64,000 nucleotides of DNA. Source: DATBHM01 sp963772375. Lineage in GTDB: Bacteria; Actinomycetota; UBA4738; JACQTL01. The stretch's first letter is position 1. Every line of letters begins with the position of its first letter. The notes below the pieces were generated by a model. The model did not search any database and was not told the DNA's origin. It saw only the letters and a list, made by a program, of their open reading frames with translations. The stretch covers positions 620,001-684,000 of the forward strand of contig CAVYXG010000005.1 in NCBI GenBank assembly GCA_963772375.1, in the 5' to 3' direction. A program made the translations under genes and the position numbers. Shown one piece after another: positions 34,772 through 43,409 of this stretch.

Positions 34772-34798
34772 TGTCACACGGCAGGGAGCTGATTCGTC
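34772..34798 (+). promoter_or_regulatory. ECF41-type autoregulatory promoter of the sigma gene
   Basis: TGTCACA (34772-34778), a 16-base spacer and CGTC (34795-34798), with the sigma gene ATG 12 bases further on. Same motif and same spacing as the divergent promoter, back to back with it. Confidence 0.8.
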
Positions 34799-34810
34799 TC
34801 AGAGGGCAGA

Positions 34811-35725
34811 ATGGAGACCGGGACCACGACCACGGAGTGGCGAGTGGAGGACCTGTACGGGGAGCTCCGGCCGCTGTTGTTCGCCATCGCATACCGGATG
34901 GTCGGCAGCGTCACGGACGCGGAGGACATCGTGCAGGAGGCGTTCCTGCGCTTCCATCGCGAACTGCGGGCCGGCGCGAGCATCGAGTCGCCCAAGGCCT
35001 ACCTGTCGGCGGTGACGACGCGTCTCGGGATCGACCACCTGCGCTCCGCGCGGGTCCGCCGGGAGACCTACGTCGGGCCGTGGCTCCCCGAGCCGATCCT
35101 CACCGACGACGAACCCGACGGCGCCGAGTACGTCGAGACCGCCGACTCACTGTCGATGGCGTTCCTGGTGCTCCTCGAGAGCCTGTCACCCGTGGAACGG
35201 GCGGTGTTCCTGCTCCGGGAGGTGTTCGACTACGACTACGGCGAGATCGCCCGCATCGTCGGCAAGTCCGAGGACAACTGCCGGCAGATCGCCGTCCGGG
35301 CCCGCCGCCACGTCGAGGACGGCCGGCCCCGATTCGAGGTCGACCGGAGGCGCAAGGAACAGCTCGCCGAGCGGTTCTGGGCGGCGACGAGGGAGGGCGA
35401 CACGGAGGGGCTGATCGGCCTGCTCGCGGAGGACGTCGTGCTGACGGGCGACGGCGGCGGCCGCGTGGCCGGAGCGTTCCCCAATCCGATCCACGGCAAG
35501 GAGCGCGTCGGCCGGCTGGTGCCCAACATGCTGAAGTTCGCCGAGTCGAGCGGATGGAACATGCAGCGGGCCGAGGTCAACGGCCAGCCCGGCTGCGTGT
35601 GGCTCGACACCGGGGGCGAACCCAAGCTGGTTGTTTCGCTCGACATCGCCGAGGACCGCGTGCAGTCGATCCGCGCGGTGGCCAACCCGGAGAAGCTCGG
35701 CCACCTCACGCGCGCCGCCCGCTGA
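34811..35725 (+). CDS. ECF41-family RNA polymerase sigma factor (SigJ-like)
   Basis: A 304-residue extracytoplasmic-function sigma factor. Sigma region 2 is at residues about 14-82 (FAIAYRMVGSVTDAEDIVQEAF) and region 4 at about 120-170. The ECF41 linker motif GPWLPEP is near residue 90. The C-terminal SnoaL-like domain (about 185-300) carries the family motifs DGGGR and NPEKL, which modulate activity in place of an anti-sigma factor. The usual carboxymuconolactone-decarboxylase or oxidoreductase partner is not adjacent. Instead, matching promoters lie in front of this gene and the divergent ABC exporter. Confidence 0.93.
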   Translation: METGTTTTEWRVEDLYGELRPLLFAIAYRMVGSVTDAEDIVQEAFLRFHRELRAGASIESPKAYLSAVTTRLGIDHLRSARVRRETYVGPWLPEPILTDDEPDGAEYVETADSLSMAFLVLLESLSPVERAVFLLREVFDYDYGEIARIVGKSEDNCRQIAVRARRHVEDGRPRFEVDRRRKEQLAERFWAATREGDTEGLIGLLAEDVVLTGDGGGRVAGAFPNPIHGKERVGRLVPNMLKFAESSGWNMQRAEVNGQPGCVWLDTGGEPKLVVSLDIAEDRVQSIRAVANPEKLGHLTRAAR

Positions 35726-35728
35726 GCG

Positions 35729-36202
35729 TTACGCCGCGAGCAGACGCTGGAAGAACGACCGGTACCGCTGCAGCGCCTGACGGAGATCCTCCGTCGACAC
35801 GTCCTCGCCGCGGTCCCAGTCCGCCTCGAGCTTCGAGCGGGCCTCGGCGAACCCCTCGGCCAGCTCCTTCATCAGCTCCGCCACCAACTGGTCCGCTCGA
35901 CGCACCGACTCGCGCGGCTCGTCCACGAACGTGACCTGCACCGCCTCCCAGCTGCTCCGGAACCGCTCCTCGCTCTGCACCGGGAGCAGCGGCGCGCCCT
36001 CGTCCCCCTCGGCAGTGGCGGACGCATCCGCGGCCGGGTCCGTGGATACGTGGCCGGCGGGCGGGCGGATCAGATCCGCGGTTCCACCCACCTGGTCGTC
36101 GCGTTCCTGGGGAGCCGTTCGTGCCCCGGTGCCGGCGACCTCCGGTTCGGCCTCGGGCTCGATCTCGCGGTGGTGCTCCTCGTATCGCTCCTGCGCCGTC
36201 AT
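35729..36202 (-). CDS. Conserved hypothetical protein, cytoplasmic paralog of the upstream membrane protein
   Basis: A 157-residue acidic protein. The first 75 residues are variable and probably disordered. Residues about 78-157 form a helical domain (FRSSWEAVQVTFVDEPRESV, ADQLVAELM, STEDLRQALQRYRSFFQ) that is clearly repeated in the upstream gene 36202-36756. The ATG shares a base with the stop of that gene (TGATG), so both are co-translated. Function unknown; paired stoichiometry suggests a complex. Confidence 0.75.
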   Translation of the reverse strand: MTAQERYEEHHREIEPEAEPEVAGTGARTAPQERDDQVGGTADLIRPPAGHVSTDPAADASATAEGDEGAPLLPVQSEERFRSSWEAVQVTFVDEPRESVRRADQLVAELMKELAEGFAEARSKLEADWDRGEDVSTEDLRQALQRYRSFFQRLLAA

Positions 36203-36756
36203 CAGCGTGCCTCCCGCATTCCGGTTGTGTCGTCGCCCAGCAGCTCGGAGAACAGGGCCCGGTAGTGGACCATCGCCTGGCGGAGGTCCTCGGTGGTGGC
36301 CAGCCCCTGGTCGTTCGCGAGCGAGATGGCGTGCGCGGCCCGGTAGTTCTCCACCACGACCGGGTGGTCGACCGACACGTCGGTCGAGCGCTGGTCGAAG
36401 TTCTCGGTCGGGTACCCCCGGTCCCGCATGACGTGCACGACCAGGACATCCGCCTCGCGAACCGCCTCCGGCGGGGTGTCCACGAACCGGCTCTGCGTCT
36501 GCGTCCAGGCCTGGGCGTAGCGTTGCCGGGTCGCCGGGTCGAGCGCCCGGACGTCGAGCTCCTCGCGCCGCCTGCGCCGCGCCTCGAGCTCCGCTTCGGC
36601 CTCCCGCTTCCCCGAGGCCTGCACCGTGCGGTCGTACTCCGGCCCGAACCGGCTCCGCAGCCGGTCCGACCGGACGCTCCGGCCCGCCGACCACGCGATC
36701 AACGCGACCACGACCACGATCGCAATGACGATGAGGATCCATGCCCACGCCGGCAT
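36202..36756 (-). CDS. Conserved membrane-anchored hypothetical protein
   Basis: A 184-residue protein with one N-terminal membrane helix (WAWILIVIAIVVVVALIAW), a charged coiled-coil-like stretch (residues about 48-70) and a helical domain with TQSRFVDTPPEAVREADVLV and a C-terminal TTEDLRQAMVHYRALFSELL block. The same domain forms the C-terminus of the downstream gene. GGAGGAGG precedes the ATG. I recognise the family as recurring in actinobacteria but know no function. Confidence 0.78.
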   Translation of the reverse strand: MPAWAWILIVIAIVVVVALIAWSAGRSVRSDRLRSRFGPEYDRTVQASGKREAEAELEARRRRREELDVRALDPATRQRYAQAWTQTQSRFVDTPPEAVREADVLVVHVMRDRGYPTENFDQRSTDVSVDHPVVVENYRAAHAISLANDQGLATTEDLRQAMVHYRALFSELLGDDTTGMREAR

Positions 36757-36833
36757 TCCTACCTCCTCCTGGTGGGTTCCGCGCGGGCACTTCGTTTTGA
36801 ACCTACCCGGTTGCCCCGAGTGGAAACGGCCCG

Positions 36834-36874
36834 CCGGCCGGACCCGGTCGTCGTGACGAGCCGGGCCCGGCCGG
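36834..36874. terminator. Long GC-rich terminator hairpin after the cytosine permease
   Basis: The two arms (about 36834-36852 and 36855-36874) pair over about 19 bases with one mismatch and one bulge around a two-base loop. It follows the leftward permease gene and separates it from the next leftward gene pair. Confidence 0.65.
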
Positions 36875-36888
36875 AGCCGGTATGTCGG

Positions 36889-38295
36889 CTACGAAGCCGC
36901 TGCGGCCGCCGGCTCGGGCGCGGCCGGCGCCTCCCCCCGCTCCCGCGGCAGCACCAGGTACACGAGCGCCGCAACCGCGAACCCGACGAAGTACGCGAGG
37001 TCTCCGTAGTGCAGCCAGTGGATGCTCGCATAGCCGATGTACAGGCTCGCGTCCATGAACGGCACGGACGCGAGGAACCCCACCAGCAGCGCGACCAGCC
37101 CCTGCCAACCGCTGGGCAGGAGCTTGAAGTTCATGAGCTTCGTGGCGTCGATCCGACGGCGCCGCCGCCACCAGTCGATGAGGACCACCGCGGCCCACGG
37201 GCCGATCCAGTAGCTGATGAACAGCAGGTAGTTCTCGAACTTCCCGCCGAAGTTCGACGAGTGGAACCACAGGGTCAGGCCGAAGCCCAGCACCGCCACC
37301 ACCGCCGCGCTCGCCGGCCTGGGCACGCGGATGCCCGCCGCCTGCAGCGAGAGCGATCCCGTGTAGTCGTTCAGCGAGTTCACCGCGACCGTCCCCAGCA
37401 CGACCGCGATCAGGGCCAGTGCCCCCAGGAACCCGCCGCCCATGAGGTCGCGGATGTCGCCCATCCCGGTCCCGGTGATGCGGGTGGCCACGGCCAGGCC
37501 CAAGATCTCGATCCAGCTGGCCGAGAGGAACAACCCCGAGAACGTCGCCCAGAAGACGTGCGACGCCTTGGTCGAGCGCGGGAGGTACCGCGTGTAGTCC
37601 GAGGCGTACAGCGCCCAGGCCAGCAGGAACGACGCGGCGATCGTCGTGAACAGGATGAAGCTCCCCCAGAAGTCGGCGCCGTTCACCTTGGTGGCAGGGA
37701 GCACCTTGTGGACCCCGATGATCTTGAACGTCAGCACGATGAACACGATCCCCAGCACGATCGACATGAGCCGCTCGAACTGGTGGATGGCCTCGTAGCC
37801 GAGGATGCCGAGCAGTCCCTGCGCCAGCACGATGAAGATCAGCCCCACGGCGAACGGGATGTGCACCAGCAGCTGGAGCGCGGACGCGCCGAACACGGAG
37901 TTCACGGCGTCCCACCCGATCGTCAGGCCCCAGTTGGTCATGCCCGGCAGGATGATCGTCTTGCCGTACGCCGCCCGCGCGAGCGGCATCTGCGCCGTGC
38001 CCGTCGGCGGCCCCATCGTGGACAGGATCCCGGTCAGCGCGGCGCCGATGACGTTGCCGACCAGGATGGCCCAGAGCCCGGCCCACCACCCGAGGCCGAC
38101 GAAGTCAGCGGCCGCCAGCGTGCCGATGAAGAACCCGGCCGGGACGATGTTCGGCGCGAACCACACCGTGAACACCCGTCCCACGGTCCCGTACCGGGCG
38201 TCCTCCGGGATGGGCGCGATGCCCCGGCCCTCCAGCGAGAGGTCGCCCGCACCTTTGGGCATGGCCCCCCCGAACGCTTCGATGTCCGATGCCAT
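36889..38295 (-). CDS. NCS1-family cytosine/purine permease (CodB-like)
   Basis: A 468-residue membrane protein with about 12 helices of the nucleobase:cation symporter-1 family. Marker segments are the early FAPNIVPAGFFIG with GPPTGTAQMPLARAAYGK after it, and SDYTRYLPRST near the middle. It probably imports cytosine or a related pyrimidine. The ATG overlaps the deaminase stop (TGATG), giving a codA-codB style operon in reverse gene order. Confidence 0.9.
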   Translation of the reverse strand: MASDIEAFGGAMPKGAGDLSLEGRGIAPIPEDARYGTVGRVFTVWFAPNIVPAGFFIGTLAAADFVGLGWWAGLWAILVGNVIGAALTGILSTMGPPTGTAQMPLARAAYGKTIILPGMTNWGLTIGWDAVNSVFGASALQLLVHIPFAVGLIFIVLAQGLLGILGYEAIHQFERLMSIVLGIVFIVLTFKIIGVHKVLPATKVNGADFWGSFILFTTIAASFLLAWALYASDYTRYLPRSTKASHVFWATFSGLFLSASWIEILGLAVATRITGTGMGDIRDLMGGGFLGALALIAVVLGTVAVNSLNDYTGSLSLQAAGIRVPRPASAAVVAVLGFGLTLWFHSSNFGGKFENYLLFISYWIGPWAAVVLIDWWRRRRRIDATKLMNFKLLPSGWQGLVALLVGFLASVPFMDASLYIGYASIHWLHYGDLAYFVGFAVAALVYLVLPRERGEAPAAPEPAAAAAS

Positions 38296-39605
38296 CACGC
38301 CTCCTCCCCGTTGGGAGACCCCGGAACGAAGCTCACCGGGACCGCCTCCCCCCGATCGAACACCGTGCTCCTCGCGGGCTCCGTCTCCGCAACCACGATC
38401 CCGTCCCGCACGACCCACCGGGTCGCCGGCCGCAGGCGGATCGACTCCACCTCGTCGGCGGCGTCCAGCACCACGAAGTTCGCCGGCTGGCCCTCCTCGA
38501 GCGCCCAGTCGCGGCCGCTCGCCCGCAGCGGGTTCCGCGTGACCATGTCGAACGCCCGGAACAGCTCGGTCCGGCCGGTCATCTGGCCGACGTGGACCAG
38601 CATCGAGGCGGCGTCGAGCATCGACCCCCGTCCGAGCGGGTACCACGGGTCCATGATCGAGTCGTGGCCGCAGGCCACGTTCACGCCCGCCGCGTCGAGC
38701 TCCTTGACCCTGGTCATGCCCCGCCGCTTCGGATACGTGTCGAACCGGCCCGAGAGCACGATGTTGTCGAACGGGTTCGCCACGATGGTCACGCCGGCCC
38801 GCTTGAGGATCTGGAGCAGCTTGAACGCGTAGTTGTCGTTGTAGGACGCCATCGCCGTGGTGTGTCCGGCCACGACCCGCCCCTGCATCCCGTCGCGCAT
38901 CGCCCGCGCGGCGACGTGCTCGAGGAACCGCGACTGCTCGTCGTCGGTCTCGTCGCAGTGCAGGTCGACCGGGGCGCCGAACTCCCGCGCGAGGTCGAAG
39001 ACGAACTGCACCTCCTCGATGCCGTCCTCCCGCGTCCACTCGTAATGGGGGATCCCGCCCACGACGTCGCACCCGAGCTCCATGGCCTTGCGCATGAGCT
39101 CCCTGCCGCCGTCGAACGACAGCACGCCATCCTGGGGGAACGCGATCAGCTCGAGGTCGACGAGGTGCCGCATCTCGTCCCTGAGCTCGATCAGGGCCTG
39201 CAGGGCGGTGAGGTTCGGGTCGCAGACGTCCACGTGGCTCCTGATGAACCCCGTGCCCTGGGCCACCTCCCACCGGATGGCCTCGGTGGCCCGCTGCTTG
39301 ACGTCGTCGTGGGTCAGGGACGGCTTTCGCTCGGCCCACGTCAGGATGCCCTCGATGAGGGTCCCGCTCTCGTTGTAGCGGGGCTCGCCCACGGTCAGCA
39401 CGGCGTCGAGGTGCACGTGCGGATCGACCAGGGGGAGCGACAGCAGGCGGCCCTCGGCGAGCAGCTCGCGGGGGTCCGTTCCATCGGGGGGCAGCTCGCC
39501 GGCCGGGGCGATCCTCGCGATGCGGCCGTCCCTCACGGCGACGTCCGAGAGCCCATCATGCTCCCGTGATGGAGCCAGGCGGGCCCCGCGAACGACCAGA
39601 TCCAC
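38295..39605 (-). CDS. Cytosine deaminase / amidohydrolase (CodA-like)
   Basis: A 436-residue TIM-barrel metal-dependent amidohydrolase. Metal ligands are visible in DPHVHLD (near residue 60), in HCDETDD (near 215) with its catalytic Glu, in VAGHTTAM (near 245), and the Asp in ACGHDSIMDPWYPLG (near 310). This matches cytosine deaminase, which forms uracil and ammonia. The GTG at 39605 is preferred because GGGGAGGAG lies nine bases upstream; a TTG at 39626 is possible. It is coupled to the permease downstream. Confidence 0.88.
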   Translation of the reverse strand: MDLVVRGARLAPSREHDGLSDVAVRDGRIARIAPAGELPPDGTDPRELLAEGRLLSLPLVDPHVHLDAVLTVGEPRYNESGTLIEGILTWAERKPSLTHDDVKQRATEAIRWEVAQGTGFIRSHVDVCDPNLTALQALIELRDEMRHLVDLELIAFPQDGVLSFDGGRELMRKAMELGCDVVGGIPHYEWTREDGIEEVQFVFDLAREFGAPVDLHCDETDDEQSRFLEHVAARAMRDGMQGRVVAGHTTAMASYNDNYAFKLLQILKRAGVTIVANPFDNIVLSGRFDTYPKRRGMTRVKELDAAGVNVACGHDSIMDPWYPLGRGSMLDAASMLVHVGQMTGRTELFRAFDMVTRNPLRASGRDWALEEGQPANFVVLDAADEVESIRLRPATRWVVRDGIVVAETEPARSTVFDRGEAVPVSFVPGSPNGEEA

Positions 39606-39701
39606 GAACGCGCTCCTCCCCTGCAACCGACCGGAGCTCCGAAGACCGCGTGGACGATGGTGCGGGCGGAGTCTATTCCTCCCTCCCCCGGTCCCACCAG
39701 C

Positions 39702-39730
39702 CGACCGACCCGGACCGGGCGGGCCGGTCG
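39702..39730. terminator. Hairpin between the cyclase gene end and the deaminase start
   Basis: Eleven-base arms CGACCGACCCG and CGGGCCGGTCG (one mismatch) around a seven-base loop, 32 bases past the stop of the leftward cyclase gene. It could end that transcript. Confidence 0.5.
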
Positions 39731-39761
39731 AGGAACGCCGAGCTGCCCGCCGTTCCCCGGC

Positions 39762-42700
39762 TCAGGCCACCGGGTCGGGCTCGGTACCGAGGGACGCCTC
39801 CGCCAGGGACGCCGGGGACGGCGCCAGCCGCGCGGCTCGTTCGAGCCACGGCGTCGCCTTCAGCCGTTCGAAGATCTCGAGGGTCTCGTCGACGATCGGC
39901 GGCGCCTCGTCGTGGCGGCCCTGGCCGGACAGCCACTCGGCGTGCTCCACGAGGGTGACGCCCAGGTCGAACGGCATCGGGATCTCCCGGAACACCTCGG
40001 CGGCGGCCCGGAAGCCGGACTCGACGGACTCGTCCTCGCCCCGGGCGGCCGCGAGGCGCGCCGCGAACCTGGCGCCGTGCCCCCGGAGGTAGGGGGTGAC
40101 GAGGCCGGGACGGGACTTCCGGACGACGTCCATCAGCTCCTCGGCCGTCCCGGTGTCCTCCATGTCCAGCGCCGCCTCGATCGCCTGCACCAGCCCCCGC
40201 TTCACGACCTGGCGGGCCAGGGCGAGCTGCCCGCCCGACTCGGCTGCCATCCGGGCCCGCTCCAATGCCTCCGCGGGCCGGCCCTGGGCGCGCTGCACCT
40301 CCGCCTCGACGCAGGCGTACGCCGCCGCGATCTCCTCGTTGTCGGACGGCCGGAGGTGGACGAGGTCGCGGAGGAGGTCCTCCGCGGCCTGCAGCTCCCC
40401 CCTCCGCACGTAGATCGGAGCGAGGTCCAGGAGGCCCGATTCGGCCCACGGGATCGACCTCAGGTCGGTCATCGCCCGAGCTTCGCCGGCCCACGCAATC
40501 GCCTGGTCCCACCTGCCCAGGGCCAGCAGCGACAGGACGGAGCCGGCGAGCCAGGCGATCTCGGACGACCGGTCGCCCTTGCGCCGCGTCAGGGCCAGGG
40601 CGTCCTGGGCCAACTCCAGCTCTCGCTCGTACCGGTCGAGGCATTCCCACGCCACGGAGAGGTTGTTGTAGGCGCGGGAGGCGGCCGGCCCGATGTCGTG
40701 CTCCAGCGCGACCTCGAGGGCCCGGCGCAGCACGACCGTCGACTCGTCGAGGCGCCCGGTCCGCAGGAGGCCGACGCCCCGGCTCGACAGGGCGTGCGAG
40801 TAGACCTCCGGGAGCTCGAGCGTCTCCGCCAGCTCGAGCGCCTCCTCCAGGTACCGCATGGCCTCCTGGGTCCCCGCGATGGTGAGGAATCGCCCGAGCT
40901 GCGCCGCGACCGTGGCCCGGTCGCGGTCCGGTTCGTCGCCCGAGAGCACGGCGTGGGCCCGTCGTACCCGTTCGACGGCGGCCTCGAGGTGGTCCTGCCG
41001 GAACTCCACCTCGGCGAGCGCGGCCTGCACCCTGGCGGCCGCGTGTGACTGACCGGTCTCCTCGTACAGCCGCGTGGCCTCCCCGAACGCGGTGGTCGCC
41101 TCGTCGAGGTGGCTCCGCAGCACCGACATCTGCCCGGCTGACTCCATGAGCTCGGCCCGCTCCAGGCCCGACTCCGACATCTCGGCGGCCTGCCGGAAGT
41201 AGGTCTCGGCCTCTTCGCTGGCCGCGAGCGACGCCGCGCGCTCGGCGGCCCGGACCAGCATGCGGGCCGCTCGTTCCCGGATCTCCCGGGCGTCGTCGGC
41301 GTCGGGGGCCGCGCCGTACGCGTCCATGAGGTGCGAGGCCACGACCTCGACGATCTCCTCCTCGTCGTCGCCCCAGGCCCGCTCGAGGTAGTCCGCGACG
41401 ACGAGGTGCTTCTCCTTCCGGTCGCGCTTCGCCAAGGTGTCGTAGGCCACCGTCCGGACGAGGTCCTGCAGGAACCCGTACTGTCCCCGCTCCGGCGAGC
41501 GGGGGTCCGCCTGGACCGAGAGCACCTCCTTGGCCACCAGCGCGGCGAGCAGCGGCTCGAGGTCGCGCTCGGGGAGGCCGGAGAGCGCCGCCAGGGCGGC
41601 CCGCGTGAACGTCTTGCCCAGGACCGCGGCGTCCTGGACCAGCCGGCGTTCCTCCCCCGTGAGGCCGTCGAGACGGGCGGCGATGAGGGCGTGCAGCGTC
41701 TCCGGGACGTCCAGGTCCTCGATCGGGCCCACCGGCCCGTACACCGAGCCCTCCTGGACCAGGAGCCCCTTGTCGAGCAGCATCCGCACTGTCTCCACCG
41801 CGTAGAGCGGCACGCCCTCGGCGCGCTCCAGGATCCTCGCCGTCAGCTCGGGCGGAAGCCCGGGGACGAACCCGTGCATGAGCTGCTCCATGGCGGTCTG
41901 CGACAGCGGCTCGAGGGAGATCGAGGTGGCCGCACGGCGGGGACCCGTGGTCGTCCCGAGCCCGGTGTCGGGCCGGCCGAGCGTCACCACGAAGATCGGG
42001 AACGCCCTCGACCACTCCATGAGGTGGTCGACGAACTCCAGCAGCGAGGGGTCGGCCCACTGGATGTCCTCGAAGACCATGAGGACCGGGTCCTGGTCGG
42101 TCAGCCGCTCGAAGAACAGGCGCCACCCGGCGAACAGGTCGCTCTTGTCGTGCGCGGTCCGCTCCTCGAGCCCGATGAGGTGCGCGAGCCGGGGCTCGAT
42201 GAACCGCTGCTCGTCCGGCGAGGGGATGTACTCGAGCACGGCCTCGTGCAGCTTGGTCAGCGCCGACGCCCGGTCCTCCCCTTCCAGGATGTTCGCGCGG
42301 CCCCGGACCATCTCCGCGAGCGCCCAGTACGTGACGCCCTCGCCGTAAGACAGGCATCGGCCCCGGTGCCAGAAGAACAGCTGCTCCACGCCGTCCATGT
42401 ACTTGAAGAACTCCCACGCCAGGCGGGACTTCCCGATGCCGGCGATGCCGGACACCTGCACCAGGTGTGCGCGGCGTTCGTCGACGGAGGCGTGGAACAA
42501 GTCCTTCACGAGCTTCAGCTCCCGGTCCCGTCCCACGAACGGCGGCTCGAGCCCCTCGGACTTCATCAGGCCCCGGCGGCCGGCGACGACGCGGCCCGCC
42601 CGCCACAGCTGAACCGGTTCGGCTTTGCCCTTGAGCGTGTGGACGCCGGCGTTCTCGAACGCCACCGAGGCATCGGTGGCCCGCTTGGTGGCGTCACCGA

Positions 42701-43328
42701 CCAGGACCTGGTTGGGCTCGGCGACCGACTGGATCCTGCTCGCGGTGTTCACCAGGTCCCCGGCGACCATCCCCTGGTTGTCGGCCCCGAGGTTGACCGT
42801 GGCTTCGCCGGTGAGCACGCCGGCCCGGGCGCTGAGGCCGGCGGCCCCGATCTCGACGCCGAGCTCGGTCACGGCCTCGAGTAGGTGCAGCGCCGCGCGC
42901 ACGGCCCGTTCGGGGTCGTCCTCGTTGGCGGTCGGGGTTCCCCACACGGCCATGACGGCGTCCCCGATGAACTTCTCGACCGTCCCACCGTAGCGTTCGA
43001 CGACGGTCCGGCAGGTGTCGAAGTACCGGGTGAGGAGCTCGCGAACGTCCTCGGAGTCGCGGGCCTCGGAGAGCGTCGTGAACCCCACGAGGTCGGCGAA
43101 CAGCACCGAGACGAGGCGACGCTCGGTCTGGGCCTGCGTGACCGGGACCTCGATGGCCGGCGCGGCGGTCGCGCCGGCCTCGAGGGCCGAGCCGCACTCC
43201 CCGCAGAACTTGACCTTGCCGGGGTTCGGCGCGCCGCAGGAGGGGCACAGGCGGGCCAGCGAGGCGCCACACTCCCCGCAGAACTTCCGCCCTGCTTCGT
43301 TCTCCGCCCCACAGCTCGAACAGATCAC
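39762..43328 (-). CDS. Zinc-ribbon / class III cyclase / AAA ATPase / TPR signalling protein (copy 1)
   Basis: A 1,188-residue protein. Residues 1-60 hold two zinc ribbons (CSSCG, CGECG, CPSCG, CGECG). Residues about 75-250 form a class III adenylate/guanylate cyclase domain with both metal Asp (FADLVGFT and EKFIGDAVMAV) and the NTASRIQ segment. Residues about 275-650 form an ATPase module: Walker A-like SGIAGIGKSRLAWEF, the conserved GRCLSYGEGVTYWAL, and Walker B-like VFEDIQWADPS. The remainder is tetratricopeptide-like helical repeats. The GTG start has GGAGGT nine bases upstream. It probably makes cAMP in response to a sensed ligand. Paralogs are at 52239 and 56679. Confidence 0.9.
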   Translation of the reverse strand: MICSSCGAENEAGRKFCGECGASLARLCPSCGAPNPGKVKFCGECGSALEAGATAAPAIEVPVTQAQTERRLVSVLFADLVGFTTLSEARDSEDVRELLTRYFDTCRTVVERYGGTVEKFIGDAVMAVWGTPTANEDDPERAVRAALHLLEAVTELGVEIGAAGLSARAGVLTGEATVNLGADNQGMVAGDLVNTASRIQSVAEPNQVLVGDATKRATDASVAFENAGVHTLKGKAEPVQLWRAGRVVAGRRGLMKSEGLEPPFVGRDRELKLVKDLFHASVDERRAHLVQVSGIAGIGKSRLAWEFFKYMDGVEQLFFWHRGRCLSYGEGVTYWALAEMVRGRANILEGEDRASALTKLHEAVLEYIPSPDEQRFIEPRLAHLIGLEERTAHDKSDLFAGWRLFFERLTDQDPVLMVFEDIQWADPSLLEFVDHLMEWSRAFPIFVVTLGRPDTGLGTTTGPRRAATSISLEPLSQTAMEQLMHGFVPGLPPELTARILERAEGVPLYAVETVRMLLDKGLLVQEGSVYGPVGPIEDLDVPETLHALIAARLDGLTGEERRLVQDAAVLGKTFTRAALAALSGLPERDLEPLLAALVAKEVLSVQADPRSPERGQYGFLQDLVRTVAYDTLAKRDRKEKHLVVADYLERAWGDDEEEIVEVVASHLMDAYGAAPDADDAREIRERAARMLVRAAERAASLAASEEAETYFRQAAEMSESGLERAELMESAGQMSVLRSHLDEATTAFGEATRLYEETGQSHAAARVQAALAEVEFRQDHLEAAVERVRRAHAVLSGDEPDRDRATVAAQLGRFLTIAGTQEAMRYLEEALELAETLELPEVYSHALSSRGVGLLRTGRLDESTVVLRRALEVALEHDIGPAASRAYNNLSVAWECLDRYERELELAQDALALTRRKGDRSSEIAWLAGSVLSLLALGRWDQAIAWAGEARAMTDLRSIPWAESGLLDLAPIYVRRGELQAAEDLLRDLVHLRPSDNEEIAAAYACVEAEVQRAQGRPAEALERARMAAESGGQLALARQVVKRGLVQAIEAALDMEDTGTAEELMDVVRKSRPGLVTPYLRGHGARFAARLAAARGEDESVESGFRAAAEVFREIPMPFDLGVTLVEHAEWLSGQGRHDEAPPIVDETLEIFERLKATPWLERAARLAPSPASLAEASLGTEPDPVA

Positions 43329-43409
43329 GGTTCGGCCACCTCCCGCACCCTCGCCAAGCGTACGCAATCGCCGCCCGAACGGGAACCGGGCGGGATCGAA
43401 ACCGGCCGG

